Of a stretch of DNA of 64,000 bases, positions 24,789 to 33,454 are shown one piece after another. Every line of letters starts with the position of its first letter. The first letter of the stretch is position 1. The notes beneath the pieces were generated by a model, which was not told the DNA's origin, made no database searches, and saw only the letters and a list, made by a program, of their open reading frames with translations. Source of the stretch: JASLCR01 sp964407405 (lineage in GTDB: Bacteria; Patescibacteriota; Saccharimonadia; Saccharimonadales; Saccharimonadaceae); NCBI GenBank assembly GCA_964407405.1, contig CAYOVH010000002.1:1-64000 (forward strand), in the 5' to 3' direction. The position numbers and the translations under genes are program-made.

Positions 24789-25385
24789 ATGATTTCACAG
24801 GAGTTAAGTGGGCAGCCATCACCAGAGCCAGAGCTAGAGGCTGTACTGGAAGAATTTGATACTGTCGATGTGATGCTCCAGATGGCTTATGCGCGCTATA
24901 TTGATCGACCGACAGAAGCCCGTCTGCAGGAAGTTCGTGGTAGGTGTGATGATCTCATAGAGGCATTTGCGAATCTTCTTCGTGAGACAATTATGGGCAG
25001 CGATCCAATATTTGATGAGACTTCCCGCAATGTACTTATTGTACTGGTGCTCGCAACAGTTAATAATGAGCACGCGAAGTGCATTGCCGAGTATACTGAT
25101 AGCGTTGAGGTATATTCAGAGGACGAACTTGCGAGGGTCAAGCAGGGGCTTGTTGAATGTCTCGAGGATACACCACTTTATGAAGGTGAGGCAGCGTATG
25201 TTAGCCATGTGGTGAGCCATCTGAGCGATATACTGGAGAGTGACTGGGAGGCGATTGAGACTGTTCTTGATGAGCATAGAAATCGACCACATCGGCGAGT
25301 GTTGCGCCAGCTTGGTGAGACGGCTAAGATTGCAGCAGCAGCTGCGGTTGGGGTAATGATCGCAGATAGGTTGAGGCAGCGGTAG
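24789..25385 (+). CDS. Hypothetical acidic helical protein
   Basis: A 198-residue protein that I do not recognise. It is mostly alpha-helical and acidic. It ends in a short Ala-rich hydrophobic segment (IAAAAAVGVMIADRL) that could sit at or in the membrane, preceded by a basic HRNRPHRRVLRQLGE stretch. A tail-anchored or peripheral membrane protein is possible. It stands between galU and rplU with its own extended -10 box and no ribosome-binding site. Confidence 0.6.
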   Translation: MISQELSGQPSPEPELEAVLEEFDTVDVMLQMAYARYIDRPTEARLQEVRGRCDDLIEAFANLLRETIMGSDPIFDETSRNVLIVLVLATVNNEHAKCIAEYTDSVEVYSEDELARVKQGLVECLEDTPLYEGEAAYVSHVVSHLSDILESDWEAIETVLDEHRNRPHRRVLRQLGETAKIAAAAAVGVMIADRLRQR

Positions 25386-25447
25386 GAACGTCACTCTGGT
25401 CTGGTTATTTTTTAGCCAATCACGAAGTTGATTAATACTCTTATCTC

Positions 25448-25456
25448 TGTTACAAT
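25448..25456 (+). promoter_or_regulatory. rplU promoter, extended -10
   Basis: TGT-TACAAT, with a transcript start near 25463 and a leader of about 28 bases containing the AAAGGAAG ribosome-binding site. Confidence 0.6.
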
Positions 25457-25490
25457 AGTTCAGATTGAAATAAATTAAGCAAAGGAAGCT

Positions 25491-25796
25491 ATGAAAGCAG
25501 TCGTTAAAGTTGGCGGAAAGCAATATATCGTCAGCGAAAAAGAGACCCTCCTGGTGGACCGCCTCCCGGATGGAACCAAAGAGCTCAGCCTCGACGTTCT
25601 CATGCTTGTTGATGGTGATAAATCCACTATTGGCACGCCACTAGTCAAAGGTGCAAGCGTAAAAGCAAAGATAGTAGAGGAAGAAGTAAAGGGCGACAAG
25701 CTCCGCATCATCCGCTACAAGGCAAAAAAACGCGTACACAAAGAAATGGGACACCGCCAAAAATATAGTCGAATCCAAATCAGCTCGATCAAATAA
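25491..25796 (+). CDS. rplU: 50S ribosomal protein L21
   Basis: Large-subunit protein binding 23S rRNA near the exit side. The 101-residue product opens with AVVKVGGKQYIVSEKE and has the C-terminal signature KKRVHKEMGHRQKYSRIQI. Family length is about 100. It has an AAAGGAAG ribosome-binding site, a promoter and its own terminator, so it is a single-gene unit. The usual partner rpmA (L27) is not next to it. Confidence 0.95.
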   Translation: MKAVVKVGGKQYIVSEKETLLVDRLPDGTKELSLDVLMLVDGDKSTIGTPLVKGASVKAKIVEEEVKGDKLRIIRYKAKKRVHKEMGHRQKYSRIQISSIK

Positions 25797-25801
25797 AATA
25801 T

Positions 25802-25842
25802 AAAAGTAAAGTCCCTGTAAAAAGCAGGGATTTTACTTTTTG
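25802..25842 (+). terminator. Intrinsic terminator after rplU
   Basis: A long stem: AAAAGTAAAGTCCCTG pairs with CAGGGATTTTACTTTT around a 7-base loop, followed by a T. It also reads as a terminator on the opposite strand. Confidence 0.9.
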
Positions 25843-25924
25843 TAACGGGATAAGCTTTATCTGGTAGGGAATTTGTCAGGATTATATTTCGTAAAGAATT
25901 GGGAGGGCGGATTTGTACTGCTCG

Positions 25925-25933
25925 TGCTACAAT
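25925..25933 (+). promoter_or_regulatory. parA promoter, extended -10
   Basis: TGC-TACAAT ends 28 bases before the parA GTG. Confidence 0.6.
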
Positions 25934-25961
25934 AAGATAAAAGGATAGGGAAATATCAACA

Positions 25962-26729
25962 GTGGCGACAGTTATTGCTGTGACAAATCAGAAGGGTGGC
26001 GTTGGAAAGACGACAACGGCAGTGAATTTGGCGTATTTTTTGGCAAAACAAGGCAAGAAAACGCTAATTGTTGACTTTGACCCGCAGGGCAATGCGACTA
26101 GTGGCCTTGGTTTTGACAAACAAAAACTCGAACAGGGGACAATGAGTGATGTGTTGCTCGGTGAGCGATCGCTTGAGCAGGTCATATTGATGACGAAGCA
26201 CAAAAATCTCTCAATTGCTCCGAGTACACCGCAGTTGGCGAATACGGAGGTAGAGTTAGCAAATGCTCGCGGACGTTTCACTCGGCTAAAAAATGCTATT
26301 ACTAGTACAGAAGGCTACGATATTATCTTGATCGATAGTCCTCCAAGCCTTAGTATATTGACGGTAAACGGTCTGATCGCGGCTCGATATGTACTACTGC
26401 CTGTTCAGGCGGAGTTTTATGCGCTTGAGGGCCTCGGACAATTACTTGAGACAATGAAGCTTGTTCGTAAGAACATGAACCCGTATCTTGATCTTGTGGG
26501 TGTATTGCCAACGATGGTCGATGGACGGACTACACTGTCGGGTCAAGTCCATGAGGAGATCAAGAAGCACTTTCCAGGTAAGGTCTTCAATACGGTTATC
26601 CCGCGAAATATTCGTCTTGCCGAAGCACCGAGCCATGGAGTGCCAGTCGGTAGCTATGACCGTTTTTCGAAAGGATCGCGTGCCTACAAGTCACTGGCAA
26701 AAGAGGTAATTGAAAGGATTGAAATATGA
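25962..26729 (+). CDS. parA: Chromosome partitioning ATPase ParA (Soj)
   Basis: Walker-type ATPase that moves chromosome origins with ParB. The 255-residue protein has the deviant Walker A KGGVGKTT (residues 10-17), DFDPQGNATSGL, the IDSPPSLSILTVNG Walker B region and the late VIPRNIRLAEAPSHG motif. There is no N-terminal DNA-binding extension, so it is the chromosomal (type Ib-like) form. The GTG start follows a weak AGGGA sequence. It overlaps parB by 4 bases (ATGA). Confidence 0.95.
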   Translation: MATVIAVTNQKGGVGKTTTAVNLAYFLAKQGKKTLIVDFDPQGNATSGLGFDKQKLEQGTMSDVLLGERSLEQVILMTKHKNLSIAPSTPQLANTEVELANARGRFTRLKNAITSTEGYDIILIDSPPSLSILTVNGLIAARYVLLPVQAEFYALEGLGQLLETMKLVRKNMNPYLDLVGVLPTMVDGRTTLSGQVHEEIKKHFPGKVFNTVIPRNIRLAEAPSHGVPVGSYDRFSKGSRAYKSLAKEVIERIEI

Positions 26730-27601
26730 GCGCAAAGAAACGTCCAAAAACAGGTCTTGGGCGTGGGTTTGAGTCGCTCATACCGATAGATTTGCTTGAT
26801 GAATCGTTTGACCCAATGGCGGGTGATCATAGCACCAGTGAACTGCGTCATATCAAGCTTACTGAGATCGCTGCCAATCCTAGTCAGCCACGCCGTCATT
26901 TTGACGAAGCTGCGCTCAATGAGTTGGCAGAGTCAATCAAAATTCATGGCGTTTTGCAACCAATTGTGGTGGTCCCCAAAAATGGTAAATATGAGATTGT
27001 GGCTGGTGAGCGACGTTTTCGGGCGAGCAAAATTGCTGGCTTAGCATCGATTCCAGCGCTGGTACGCAGTGTAAGCGGCCAGCATAAGCTGGAGCTTGCA
27101 TTGATCGAAAATATTCAACGCCGAGATCTCAATGCGCTGGAAACGGCTGCGGCCTACGCGAAGCTACGTAATGAGTTTAATCTCAGTCTTGAGGAGATTG
27201 GTCAGCGTGTTGGCGGTAAGTCTGTCAGTGCGATCAGCAATACATTGAGACTTCTGAAGCTGCCAAAGATTGTCCATAAGGCTATTTTGTCAGGCGAGCT
27301 GACCGAAGGTCAGGCACGTCCATTAGTTGACCATGACGAGAAGCAGATCGAGAAATTGCTTCCTCGGATCATCGCTGAAAAGTGGAGCGCACGCGATATT
27401 GAGGCGGCTATGCGCAGTGCCAAAACTGTGCGAAAGCAGCCATCAAAACGCGACACCGTGCGATACGAGTCACTTGCAAGCAATATAGCCAAGCGCTACA
27501 AGACGAAAGCGCGTATCGAGACGGGCACACGCGGCGGCAAGATCGTGTTTGTCTTTAGGGACGATGAAGATCTCAAGCGCCTGACAGATGAATTATTGTG
27601 A
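26726..27601 (+). CDS. parB: Chromosome partitioning protein ParB (Spo0J)
   Basis: CTP-dependent clamp protein that binds parS sites. The 291-residue protein has the N-terminal ParA-interacting start (KTGLGRGFESLIP), the nucleotide-binding motifs NPSQPRRHF and VAGERRFRASKIAG, ENIQRRDLNALETA, a helix-turn-helix (IGQRVGGKSVSAISNTLRLL) and a C-terminal dimer domain. I saw no parS-like TGTTNCACGTGNAACA palindrome in the window. Its 3' end overlaps convergent lepB by 9 bases, so no terminator separates them. Confidence 0.95.
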   Translation: MSAKKRPKTGLGRGFESLIPIDLLDESFDPMAGDHSTSELRHIKLTEIAANPSQPRRHFDEAALNELAESIKIHGVLQPIVVVPKNGKYEIVAGERRFRASKIAGLASIPALVRSVSGQHKLELALIENIQRRDLNALETAAAYAKLRNEFNLSLEEIGQRVGGKSVSAISNTLRLLKLPKIVHKAILSGELTEGQARPLVDHDEKQIEKLLPRIIAEKWSARDIEAAMRSAKTVRKQPSKRDTVRYESLASNIAKRYKTKARIETGTRGGKIVFVFRDDEDLKRLTDELL

Positions 27602-28285
27602 TGTCCCTTCACAGGCCCGGCCATTGCCGGGATTTTCTTTACCGGCAGCATCGGGCATGTTGCTCGCTGCGCCAAATGAGCGGATTTTGTTGAACGGGAA
27701 GATACGAATCCCGACCGGACCGACGATATCGTAAAGGGGTATCGTACCCATTTCTTTGTAGCGTGAATCCTCGGAGCAGCTACCCTGTCGATGATCGCCA
27801 CTGACAAAAACTGTTCCTGAGGGCACAACTTGATCAATGTCACCTTCTGGTTGGCTGGTAGGAGTGCCGGGCTCACCGTGATTGTAGTCGTCGGGATTGA
27901 AGCCCTCGGGACGAGCGGGATTATATACTGTATATCGTCCGTCTTTGAGCGTGATTCGCTCTCCAGGCAGGGCAATGACACGTTTGACGATGTATTCGTC
28001 GCGACTGCTGATGTAATTGTAGTGTGGATTTTTGAAGACGATGATTTGGCCACGCTTTGGAATGTATGACTTGTTTTGGACTTGCGCCCAAGTCACGGGC
28101 ATACGGTTGACAATGAGCCGGTCGCCATTATCAAGCGTTTTTTCCATGCTGAAGCCTTCAACATTGAAACTACGAAAGATGAAGGTATTAATAATAAGCG
28201 TACCAATCAGGACGCTAATGACAAAAGCTACAACTCCAAGAGTGTCTTTGAAGGTTTTATGCCTATCGAGAAATCGCGGTTGCAT
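27593..28285 (-). CDS. lepB: Signal peptidase I
   Basis: Membrane serine protease that removes signal peptides from exported proteins. The 230-residue product has one N-terminal membrane helix (about 15-37), the catalytic Ser46 in VEGFSMEKTL, the catalytic Lys101 in IVKRVIALPGE, and the later GDHRQGSCSEDSR box. It follows the O-antigen-ligase-like gene by 6 bases on the minus strand and is probably co-transcribed with it. The C-terminal tail after about residue 205 is Gly/Asn-rich and specific to this lineage. Confidence 0.93.
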   Translation of the reverse strand: MQPRFLDRHKTFKDTLGVVAFVISVLIGTLIINTFIFRSFNVEGFSMEKTLDNGDRLIVNRMPVTWAQVQNKSYIPKRGQIIVFKNPHYNYISSRDEYIVKRVIALPGERITLKDGRYTVYNPARPEGFNPDDYNHGEPGTPTSQPEGDIDQVVPSGTVFVSGDHRQGSCSEDSRYKEMGTIPLYDIVGPVGIRIFPFNKIRSFGAASNMPDAAGKENPGNGRACEGTSQ

Positions 28286-28291
28286 ACCAGA

Positions 28292-29644
28292 CTATTGTAC
28301 CAGACGATGCTGAAGTTGCGGGGAAGAAATGATAATGCTTAGCCCGATAATAACCCAGACGTGTACGACGTTGGCATTGCCAGAAAAGAAGCACCACTGG
28401 ATAAGGAACCCTGCTAGAGACGCGAAGAGAACCCATTCTCGAGATCGTACCAAAGCCGTGAGCAAAAAAGTGATACATGCACCAAAAAGCATGACACCGA
28501 TAATTCCCAGTTCAGCGAGCATCTCAAGATAATAATTGTTGGCCACGCTACCGACCGATGTTTTGCTATTTTGCTGATGCAGGCTGGTGCCAAATCCTCC
28601 CGTACCGACACCAAAAAGCATCGTGCTTGGCGTGCTTTGCCATAAATGAATGCCTTTTTGGAACATTGACAGTCGTGATGTGGTTGAACTTTTGACGTAG
28701 CCGCTATTGCCAGCTCGGGAAACCTGACTTGAAGGCGCGGTATGAGGCTGATCTGGTAATTTGAGGATACCTAATGACAATTGATTAAGTACACGATTAC
28801 TCGCAGAGTAACCGGAGATATGGTTGCGAGTATTGAGCGAGGCGGCGAGCGTAATGATAAGCCCGGCAACGATGAGGCTGACTACACCAAGCCCCATAAA
28901 ATGCAGTCTGCTGCGCCACGTGCCAGGAGACAGAATGAGAATAATAGCAATGACACTTGCGGCCATAAGGCCGCCACGAGATAACGTCAGTAGTAGTAAG
29001 ACTGAAACACCAACCAGACAAAGGCTATATTTCCATTCCTGGGGCTTCTTTATGAAGCGATAGCTGAGCCACGCAAACGGTGCGAGAAGCAGGCTGGCAA
29101 AAAATTGCGGTTCAAGTGCGAAGCCGATTGGTCTAGCCACGCCAAAGTGCTCTGATTGGTATATAGGTGGTAGTAGGGTGAAGGAATTGCTTACTCCAAT
29201 TGCATCACCAAGAATTTGCCACAGCGCAAACAATCCTGACATACCGAGGCACGCAGTAAGAATATGACGAATGAGAGCTGACTCTTGCTTTAGCATGGGC
29301 TGCCAGACGATAAAAGCACTGGCAAGAGCGACCATCAGCCATAAAAATCCAGCAGTGAAAAACGCACGGATTGAGTTGGTACTCCATAAGGAAGCGACAC
29401 TGGTATATAGTGAAAATACAATGAGGAGCTGCCATGGACGTGATGATAAAAGTAATCCTCGATTGTTCCACAGCCGCTTTACAGACACGCCAACTACAAT
29501 CAATGCAGCTGCGTAGAGTAGCGAGATATCGAGATGAAGACCTGCAATGATACCAAGTTGAAGTGTAGGAACATAGCTAAAGAACAGACAGGCGAGACAG
29601 ATAACGACAGAGAGGAATGGCCATGAAAAACGCGAAAGCTTCAT
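28292..29644 (-). CDS. O-antigen ligase / Wzy-like polymerase family membrane protein
   Basis: A 450-residue integral membrane protein with about 11 helices and one large extracytoplasmic loop (about residues 270-365). The Wzy_C pattern is present near the end of that loop: GVGTGGFGTSLHQQNSKTSV followed by NYYLEMLAELGIIGVMLFG. These proteins polymerise or ligate glycan repeats carried on undecaprenyl phosphate. The exact reaction here is unknown, since Saccharibacteria lack lipopolysaccharide. It precedes lepB on the minus strand and is divergent from the LCP gene. Confidence 0.85.
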   Translation of the reverse strand: MKLSRFSWPFLSVVICLACLFFSYVPTLQLGIIAGLHLDISLLYAAALIVVGVSVKRLWNNRGLLLSSRPWQLLIVFSLYTSVASLWSTNSIRAFFTAGFLWLMVALASAFIVWQPMLKQESALIRHILTACLGMSGLFALWQILGDAIGVSNSFTLLPPIYQSEHFGVARPIGFALEPQFFASLLLAPFAWLSYRFIKKPQEWKYSLCLVGVSVLLLLTLSRGGLMAASVIAIILILSPGTWRSRLHFMGLGVVSLIVAGLIITLAASLNTRNHISGYSASNRVLNQLSLGILKLPDQPHTAPSSQVSRAGNSGYVKSSTTSRLSMFQKGIHLWQSTPSTMLFGVGTGGFGTSLHQQNSKTSVGSVANNYYLEMLAELGIIGVMLFGACITFLLTALVRSREWVLFASLAGFLIQWCFFSGNANVVHVWVIIGLSIIISSPQLQHRLVQ

Positions 29645-29712
29645 ATAGGTATTGTCCGGTGATTAACGAAAAAATACAATACGCTTTTGTTTTCAATAGG
29701 CGCGGCGTCTTG

Positions 29713-29718
29713 TATACT
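29713..29718 (+). promoter_or_regulatory. LCP gene promoter -10
   Basis: TATACT with a GAGGA ribosome-binding site between it and the ATG at 29733; a conventional short leader. Confidence 0.55.
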
Positions 29719-29732
29719 TAGAGGAATACTTT

Positions 29733-31355
29733 ATGCGAAAAAACACTCAGAGCATTGATGGTTTCGTGCCGCGAAATAGCGGTCGGCCTCTTGGTGTACC
29801 GCAGCAGAGCAAGCCTCTTGGCCAGCCAGGTAGGCGTGTGATGTTGGGGAGGACTGATAATTCGTCGGTAATCAGCACTACATTACCAGCTCCTGTATCA
29901 AAACAAGAGATCAATGACTCGCTCAAAAGCATTGATGATGAAGCATATGACCGTCCAAAGCATCGCCGTAAGATATTTGGTGGCCGAAAAGAAAAGAAGC
30001 CAGTATCGCGTCGCCGCAAGATCATCAAGCGCATTGCTCTTTTTTTGGTACTAGTATTGCTCATTATAGGAGCATACCTTGGTGTTCAAGCCTGGCTGGC
30101 GAGTACACAAATTTTCCGTGGGAATCTCTTTAGCTTTTTTGAAAACAAGCCGCTCAAAACTGATGAAAATGGTCGTACAAACATTCTGATCTACGGTACG
30201 TCGGGAAGTATCAGCGATCAGCGCCATGAGGGCGCGGACCTGACAGATTCGATTATGCTGCTCTCGATTGATCAAAAGGCAAAAAACGCCTATATGATGA
30301 GCTTGCCACGTGATCTATGGGTAGACTACGGAGCTGCATGTGCGGCAGGCTATCAGGGCAAGATCAATGCGATGTGGACATGCCATTCAAATGCTGGCAA
30401 GGATGAAGAAGCAGGAGCGGCCGCGCTTGAAAAGAAAGTCGGCGAAGTGACAGGCATGGCGATCCAGTACTACGCGCATGTCAACTGGGCTGTGCTGGTC
30501 AGCTCGGTAAATGCGATTGGTGGCATTGATGTCGATGTCAAGGGCAACGATAGTGGCACTTGTCAGATGCTGGGTTATCCAAAAAATAGTGTTGTCGATG
30601 CCAATATGAAGATAAATTATACGCCAGGCAAGCATCACATGAACGGTTTGCAGGCACTAACGTTTTCTCGTGCAAGGGCTGATCTTCCACCGACATGCGG
30701 TCTTGATCGGGGGGATTACGATCGTCAGCTCAATCAACAAAAAGTCATAAAAGCCCTGCAAGCAAAGGCATTGAGTGCTGGTACATTAACAAATATTGGT
30801 AAAGTCTCGAGTTTGATTGATTCACTCGGCAAGAATCTTCGTACAAGTTTCCAGACCAGCGAGATACAGACATTGATGCGGCTAGGCAAAGAAATTTCTG
30901 GAGACAAGATCGTTTCGATACCATTGGTCGGGGATGATATCAATCTGATTCGGGGCGAAATGATAAGCGGGCAGAGTGCCCAGGTACCAACGGCCGGAAT
31001 TGGCGATTATTCTGCTATCAAAGCGTATCTCCACAAAAAGATATACGCTGGCGCGGTGATAGATGAAGCGGCTCAAGTAGTCCTCTACAACGGTAGTGGG
31101 GTTGAAGGCTATGCAGCTGGGCAACAAGAGAAGCTGGAGGATGCTGGCTTTACAATCAGTAATATTGCGAATGCGCCAGACGGAACCTACAAAGCAGTCG
31201 AGGTATATGATCTTACAGATGGCAAGAAGCCGAGTAGCATCAAGAAACTGGAATCGATTTATAGTGTCACGGCGAGGACCAGCAAGCCGCCGGTTGATGC
31301 ACCAAATGGTACGGATATTGTCGTCATTTTTGGGCGAACGGCTACGGATAATTAG
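29733..31355 (+). CDS. LytR-CpsA-Psr (LCP) family glycan transferase with LytR_C domain
   Basis: LCP proteins transfer lipid-linked glycans to the cell wall or surface proteins. The 540-residue protein has a basic, disordered N-terminus (about 1-90), one membrane helix (about 104-124), and the LCP catalytic domain: TDSIMLLSIDQKAKNAYMMSLPRD, HHMNGLQALTFSRAR and DYDRQLNQQKVI. A C-terminal LytR_C domain follows from about residue 448 (VVLYNGSGVEGYA). Catalytic Arg and Asp residues are in place. Near the O-antigen-ligase-like gene and galU it fits a surface glycan pathway. Confidence 0.9.
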   Translation: MRKNTQSIDGFVPRNSGRPLGVPQQSKPLGQPGRRVMLGRTDNSSVISTTLPAPVSKQEINDSLKSIDDEAYDRPKHRRKIFGGRKEKKPVSRRRKIIKRIALFLVLVLLIIGAYLGVQAWLASTQIFRGNLFSFFENKPLKTDENGRTNILIYGTSGSISDQRHEGADLTDSIMLLSIDQKAKNAYMMSLPRDLWVDYGAACAAGYQGKINAMWTCHSNAGKDEEAGAAALEKKVGEVTGMAIQYYAHVNWAVLVSSVNAIGGIDVDVKGNDSGTCQMLGYPKNSVVDANMKINYTPGKHHMNGLQALTFSRARADLPPTCGLDRGDYDRQLNQQKVIKALQAKALSAGTLTNIGKVSSLIDSLGKNLRTSFQTSEIQTLMRLGKEISGDKIVSIPLVGDDINLIRGEMISGQSAQVPTAGIGDYSAIKAYLHKKIYAGAVIDEAAQVVLYNGSGVEGYAAGQQEKLEDAGFTISNIANAPDGTYKAVEVYDLTDGKKPSSIKKLESIYSVTARTSKPPVDAPNGTDIVVIFGRTATDN

Positions 31356-31399
31356 TACTCTTTAAAAAAGTGGGCGCGAGCCGGCACTCGGGCTGTTTA

Positions 31400-31408
31400 T
31401 GGTATACT
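31400..31408 (+). promoter_or_regulatory. Promoter of membrane-protein gene, extended -10
   Basis: TGG-TATACT ends 12 bases before the ATG at 31421, leaving a leader of about 5 bases. Confidence 0.6.
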
Positions 31409-31420
31409 AATTCTAAAGAT

Positions 31421-32209
31421 ATGGAATTTTTACGACCATCACGCCGTCGGACGCTGATCAGCGAGATTGCTTATATTTTGTTGAATGTTGGCGTTGCTGC
31501 TATTATTTTTGCAGTTGTGCTGACAGTTGGCAATCCGCTACCGGCGTATGCATTGGTACTCCTCAGCAAATGGCGTGTACTCGCTGTGCGACCACAGTAC
31601 TGGCTGACTAATATTATCAGTAACGCGGTCGACATTATCATTGGGCTTAGCTTTGTTACGCTACTATACGCTGCCAGTGGCATCGTGGCTGTGCAACTCG
31701 TGTTGACGGTTCTCTACGTCGTGTGGCTGCTGTTTATCAAGCCGCAGTCAAAGCGATCAATGGTGATTTTGCAGGCGGGGATTGGTGCATTTTTGGGCGT
31801 CGAGGCGCTCGCTGGAGTCTCATACAATTGGTGGGCATCAGCGGTCGTGCTCTGTATGTGGATCATCGGCGTCGTTACTGCTCGACATGTCCTGACAGCG
31901 TACAAAGAGCCACACTTCATGTTGCTTAGTTTGATATGGGGATTGATCGCAGCTGAGCTTGGGTGGCTATTTTATCACTGGCAGTTTGCATATCGTTTGC
32001 CGAACACCGGTAGTTTGATGCTCGCTCAGTCGGCAATCATCATTACGTTGCTTGGCTTTTTGGCCGAGCGGGCGTATGCCAGCTACTATCATCACAAGAC
32101 GATTCGTCTCAATGATATGATATTGCCACTACTACTTGTACTAAGTTGTAGTATTGTTCTGCTGACCGTCTTTAACGTTATTCAACGCAATCTCAGTTTT
32201 TTGAGTTAG
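31421..32209 (+). CDS. Hypothetical polytopic membrane protein
   Basis: A 262-residue protein with seven or eight predicted membrane helices, a basic cytoplasmic start (RPSRRRTL) and no long loops. I do not recognise a family. The ATG at 31421 is chosen over the in-frame upstream start at 31370 because a clear extended -10 lies between them. It precedes htrA by 28 bases in the same direction. Small-molecule transport or a sensing role is possible; nothing supports a specific function. Confidence 0.7.
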   Translation: MEFLRPSRRRTLISEIAYILLNVGVAAIIFAVVLTVGNPLPAYALVLLSKWRVLAVRPQYWLTNIISNAVDIIIGLSFVTLLYAASGIVAVQLVLTVLYVVWLLFIKPQSKRSMVILQAGIGAFLGVEALAGVSYNWWASAVVLCMWIIGVVTARHVLTAYKEPHFMLLSLIWGLIAAELGWLFYHWQFAYRLPNTGSLMLAQSAIIITLLGFLAERAYASYYHHKTIRLNDMILPLLLVLSCSIVLLTVFNVIQRNLSFLS

Positions 32210-32237
32210 TCTTTGGTGAGGAGGGCACCTAGAAATT

Positions 32238-33446
32238 ATGCAAGAAAAAGAACAGCCTGTAGAGCAACGTACAGAGACAGATCGAAGAGTGTCCGAGCAG
32301 CCGTTGCCAGACAAAGTACCCATACAATCTCGCCAACAGCGGCGTATCTGGTCTGCAATAGTACTTGTCGTGCTATGTTTTATTGCAGCTTTTGGCGGCA
32401 ATCTGGCAGCTAATAGAGTCGGAACAACAGGCGGTTCAGTGACCAATTTTTCAACTGCCAAGAATGACGGCAATCTTGTGGTAAGCCAGGACGAGCAGGA
32501 CTTATCAAGCTTGGTGCAGAAGGTTTCACCAAGTGTCGTCTCTATAGTCACTCAGGTTACTTCACGCTATGGACAGGTCGGACAGGCTGCCGGTACTGGC
32601 ATGGTGATCAGTAAAGACGGCTATATCATAACCAACAAGCATGTCGTCAAGGGTGCCGCGAGTGCTACTGTCATTATGTCGAATGGCAAGACGTACAAAG
32701 ATGTTTCGATCGTTGGTACGGATCCGCTCAACGATGTAGCATTCCTGAGGATTCGCAACGTTAAGGATCTGACGCCAGTGGTGATTGGCGACTCAAAGAC
32801 TGTGCGCGTCGGTCAGAGCGTGGTCGCTATTGGTAATGCGCTCGGGCAGTACCAAAACACAGTAACGACCGGGATCATTTCTGGTCTTGGCCGGCCGGTT
32901 TTGGCTGCGGCGAGCGATAGCGACAACGAGTCGAATACCGAGAGTCTTAGCGATCTACTGCAAACTGATGCAGCGATCAACCAAGGAAATTCTGGTGGAC
33001 CATTGCTCAATATGAGTGGGCAAGTGATTGGCATGAATACGGCAATCGCTGCCGATGCTCAGAGTATTGGTTTCGCAATTCCAATTGGTGCGACAAAAGG
33101 TCAGATCGAACGATTGATCAAGACTGGTCAGGTAGCGCGTGCCTATATCGGAGTACAGTATGTAGCAATCACGCCAGAGGTAAAGGCACAGTATGACCTA
33201 CCGGTTGATGCTGGTGATTATGTAGTGAGCCAGTCTGGTGCTGCGGTGCAGTCGGGAAGTCCGGCAGCGAAGGCAGGTATTCAAGATCGCGATATTTTGC
33301 TCAAGGTCAATGATCAGACAATTGGGCCTGGCAGGAGCGTTTCAACGCTGATCGGTGAGTTTCAGCCTGGCGACACAGTTCAGCTGACTGTCTTGCGAGA
33401 TGGTAAGGAATTAACCAAAAAAGTCATCCTCGGTCAATACAAATAA
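32238..33446 (+). CDS. htrA: HtrA/DegP-like serine protease with PDZ domain
   Basis: Envelope protease that degrades misfolded exported proteins. The 402-residue protein has one membrane helix (about 35-57), a trypsin-like domain with the triad His135 (TNKHVVKG), Asp166 (LNDVAFLRI) and Ser252 (NQGNSGGPLLN), and one C-terminal PDZ domain (about 295-400). A single PDZ matches DegS-like or Gram-positive HtrA forms. A GAGGAGG site lies about 14 bases before the ATG. The gene converges on prmC with 8 bases between stops. Confidence 0.93.
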   Translation: MQEKEQPVEQRTETDRRVSEQPLPDKVPIQSRQQRRIWSAIVLVVLCFIAAFGGNLAANRVGTTGGSVTNFSTAKNDGNLVVSQDEQDLSSLVQKVSPSVVSIVTQVTSRYGQVGQAAGTGMVISKDGYIITNKHVVKGAASATVIMSNGKTYKDVSIVGTDPLNDVAFLRIRNVKDLTPVVIGDSKTVRVGQSVVAIGNALGQYQNTVTTGIISGLGRPVLAAASDSDNESNTESLSDLLQTDAAINQGNSGGPLLNMSGQVIGMNTAIAADAQSIGFAIPIGATKGQIERLIKTGQVARAYIGVQYVAITPEVKAQYDLPVDAGDYVVSQSGAAVQSGSPAAKAGIQDRDILLKVNDQTIGPGRSVSTLIGEFQPGDTVQLTVLRDGKELTKKVILGQYK

Positions 33447-33454
33447 AGAAAAGA

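Noticed and set aside
31370..31420. Upstream in-frame start of the membrane-protein gene
   Set aside because: The extended -10 box lies inside this stretch, and the extra 17 residues are not membrane-protein-like.
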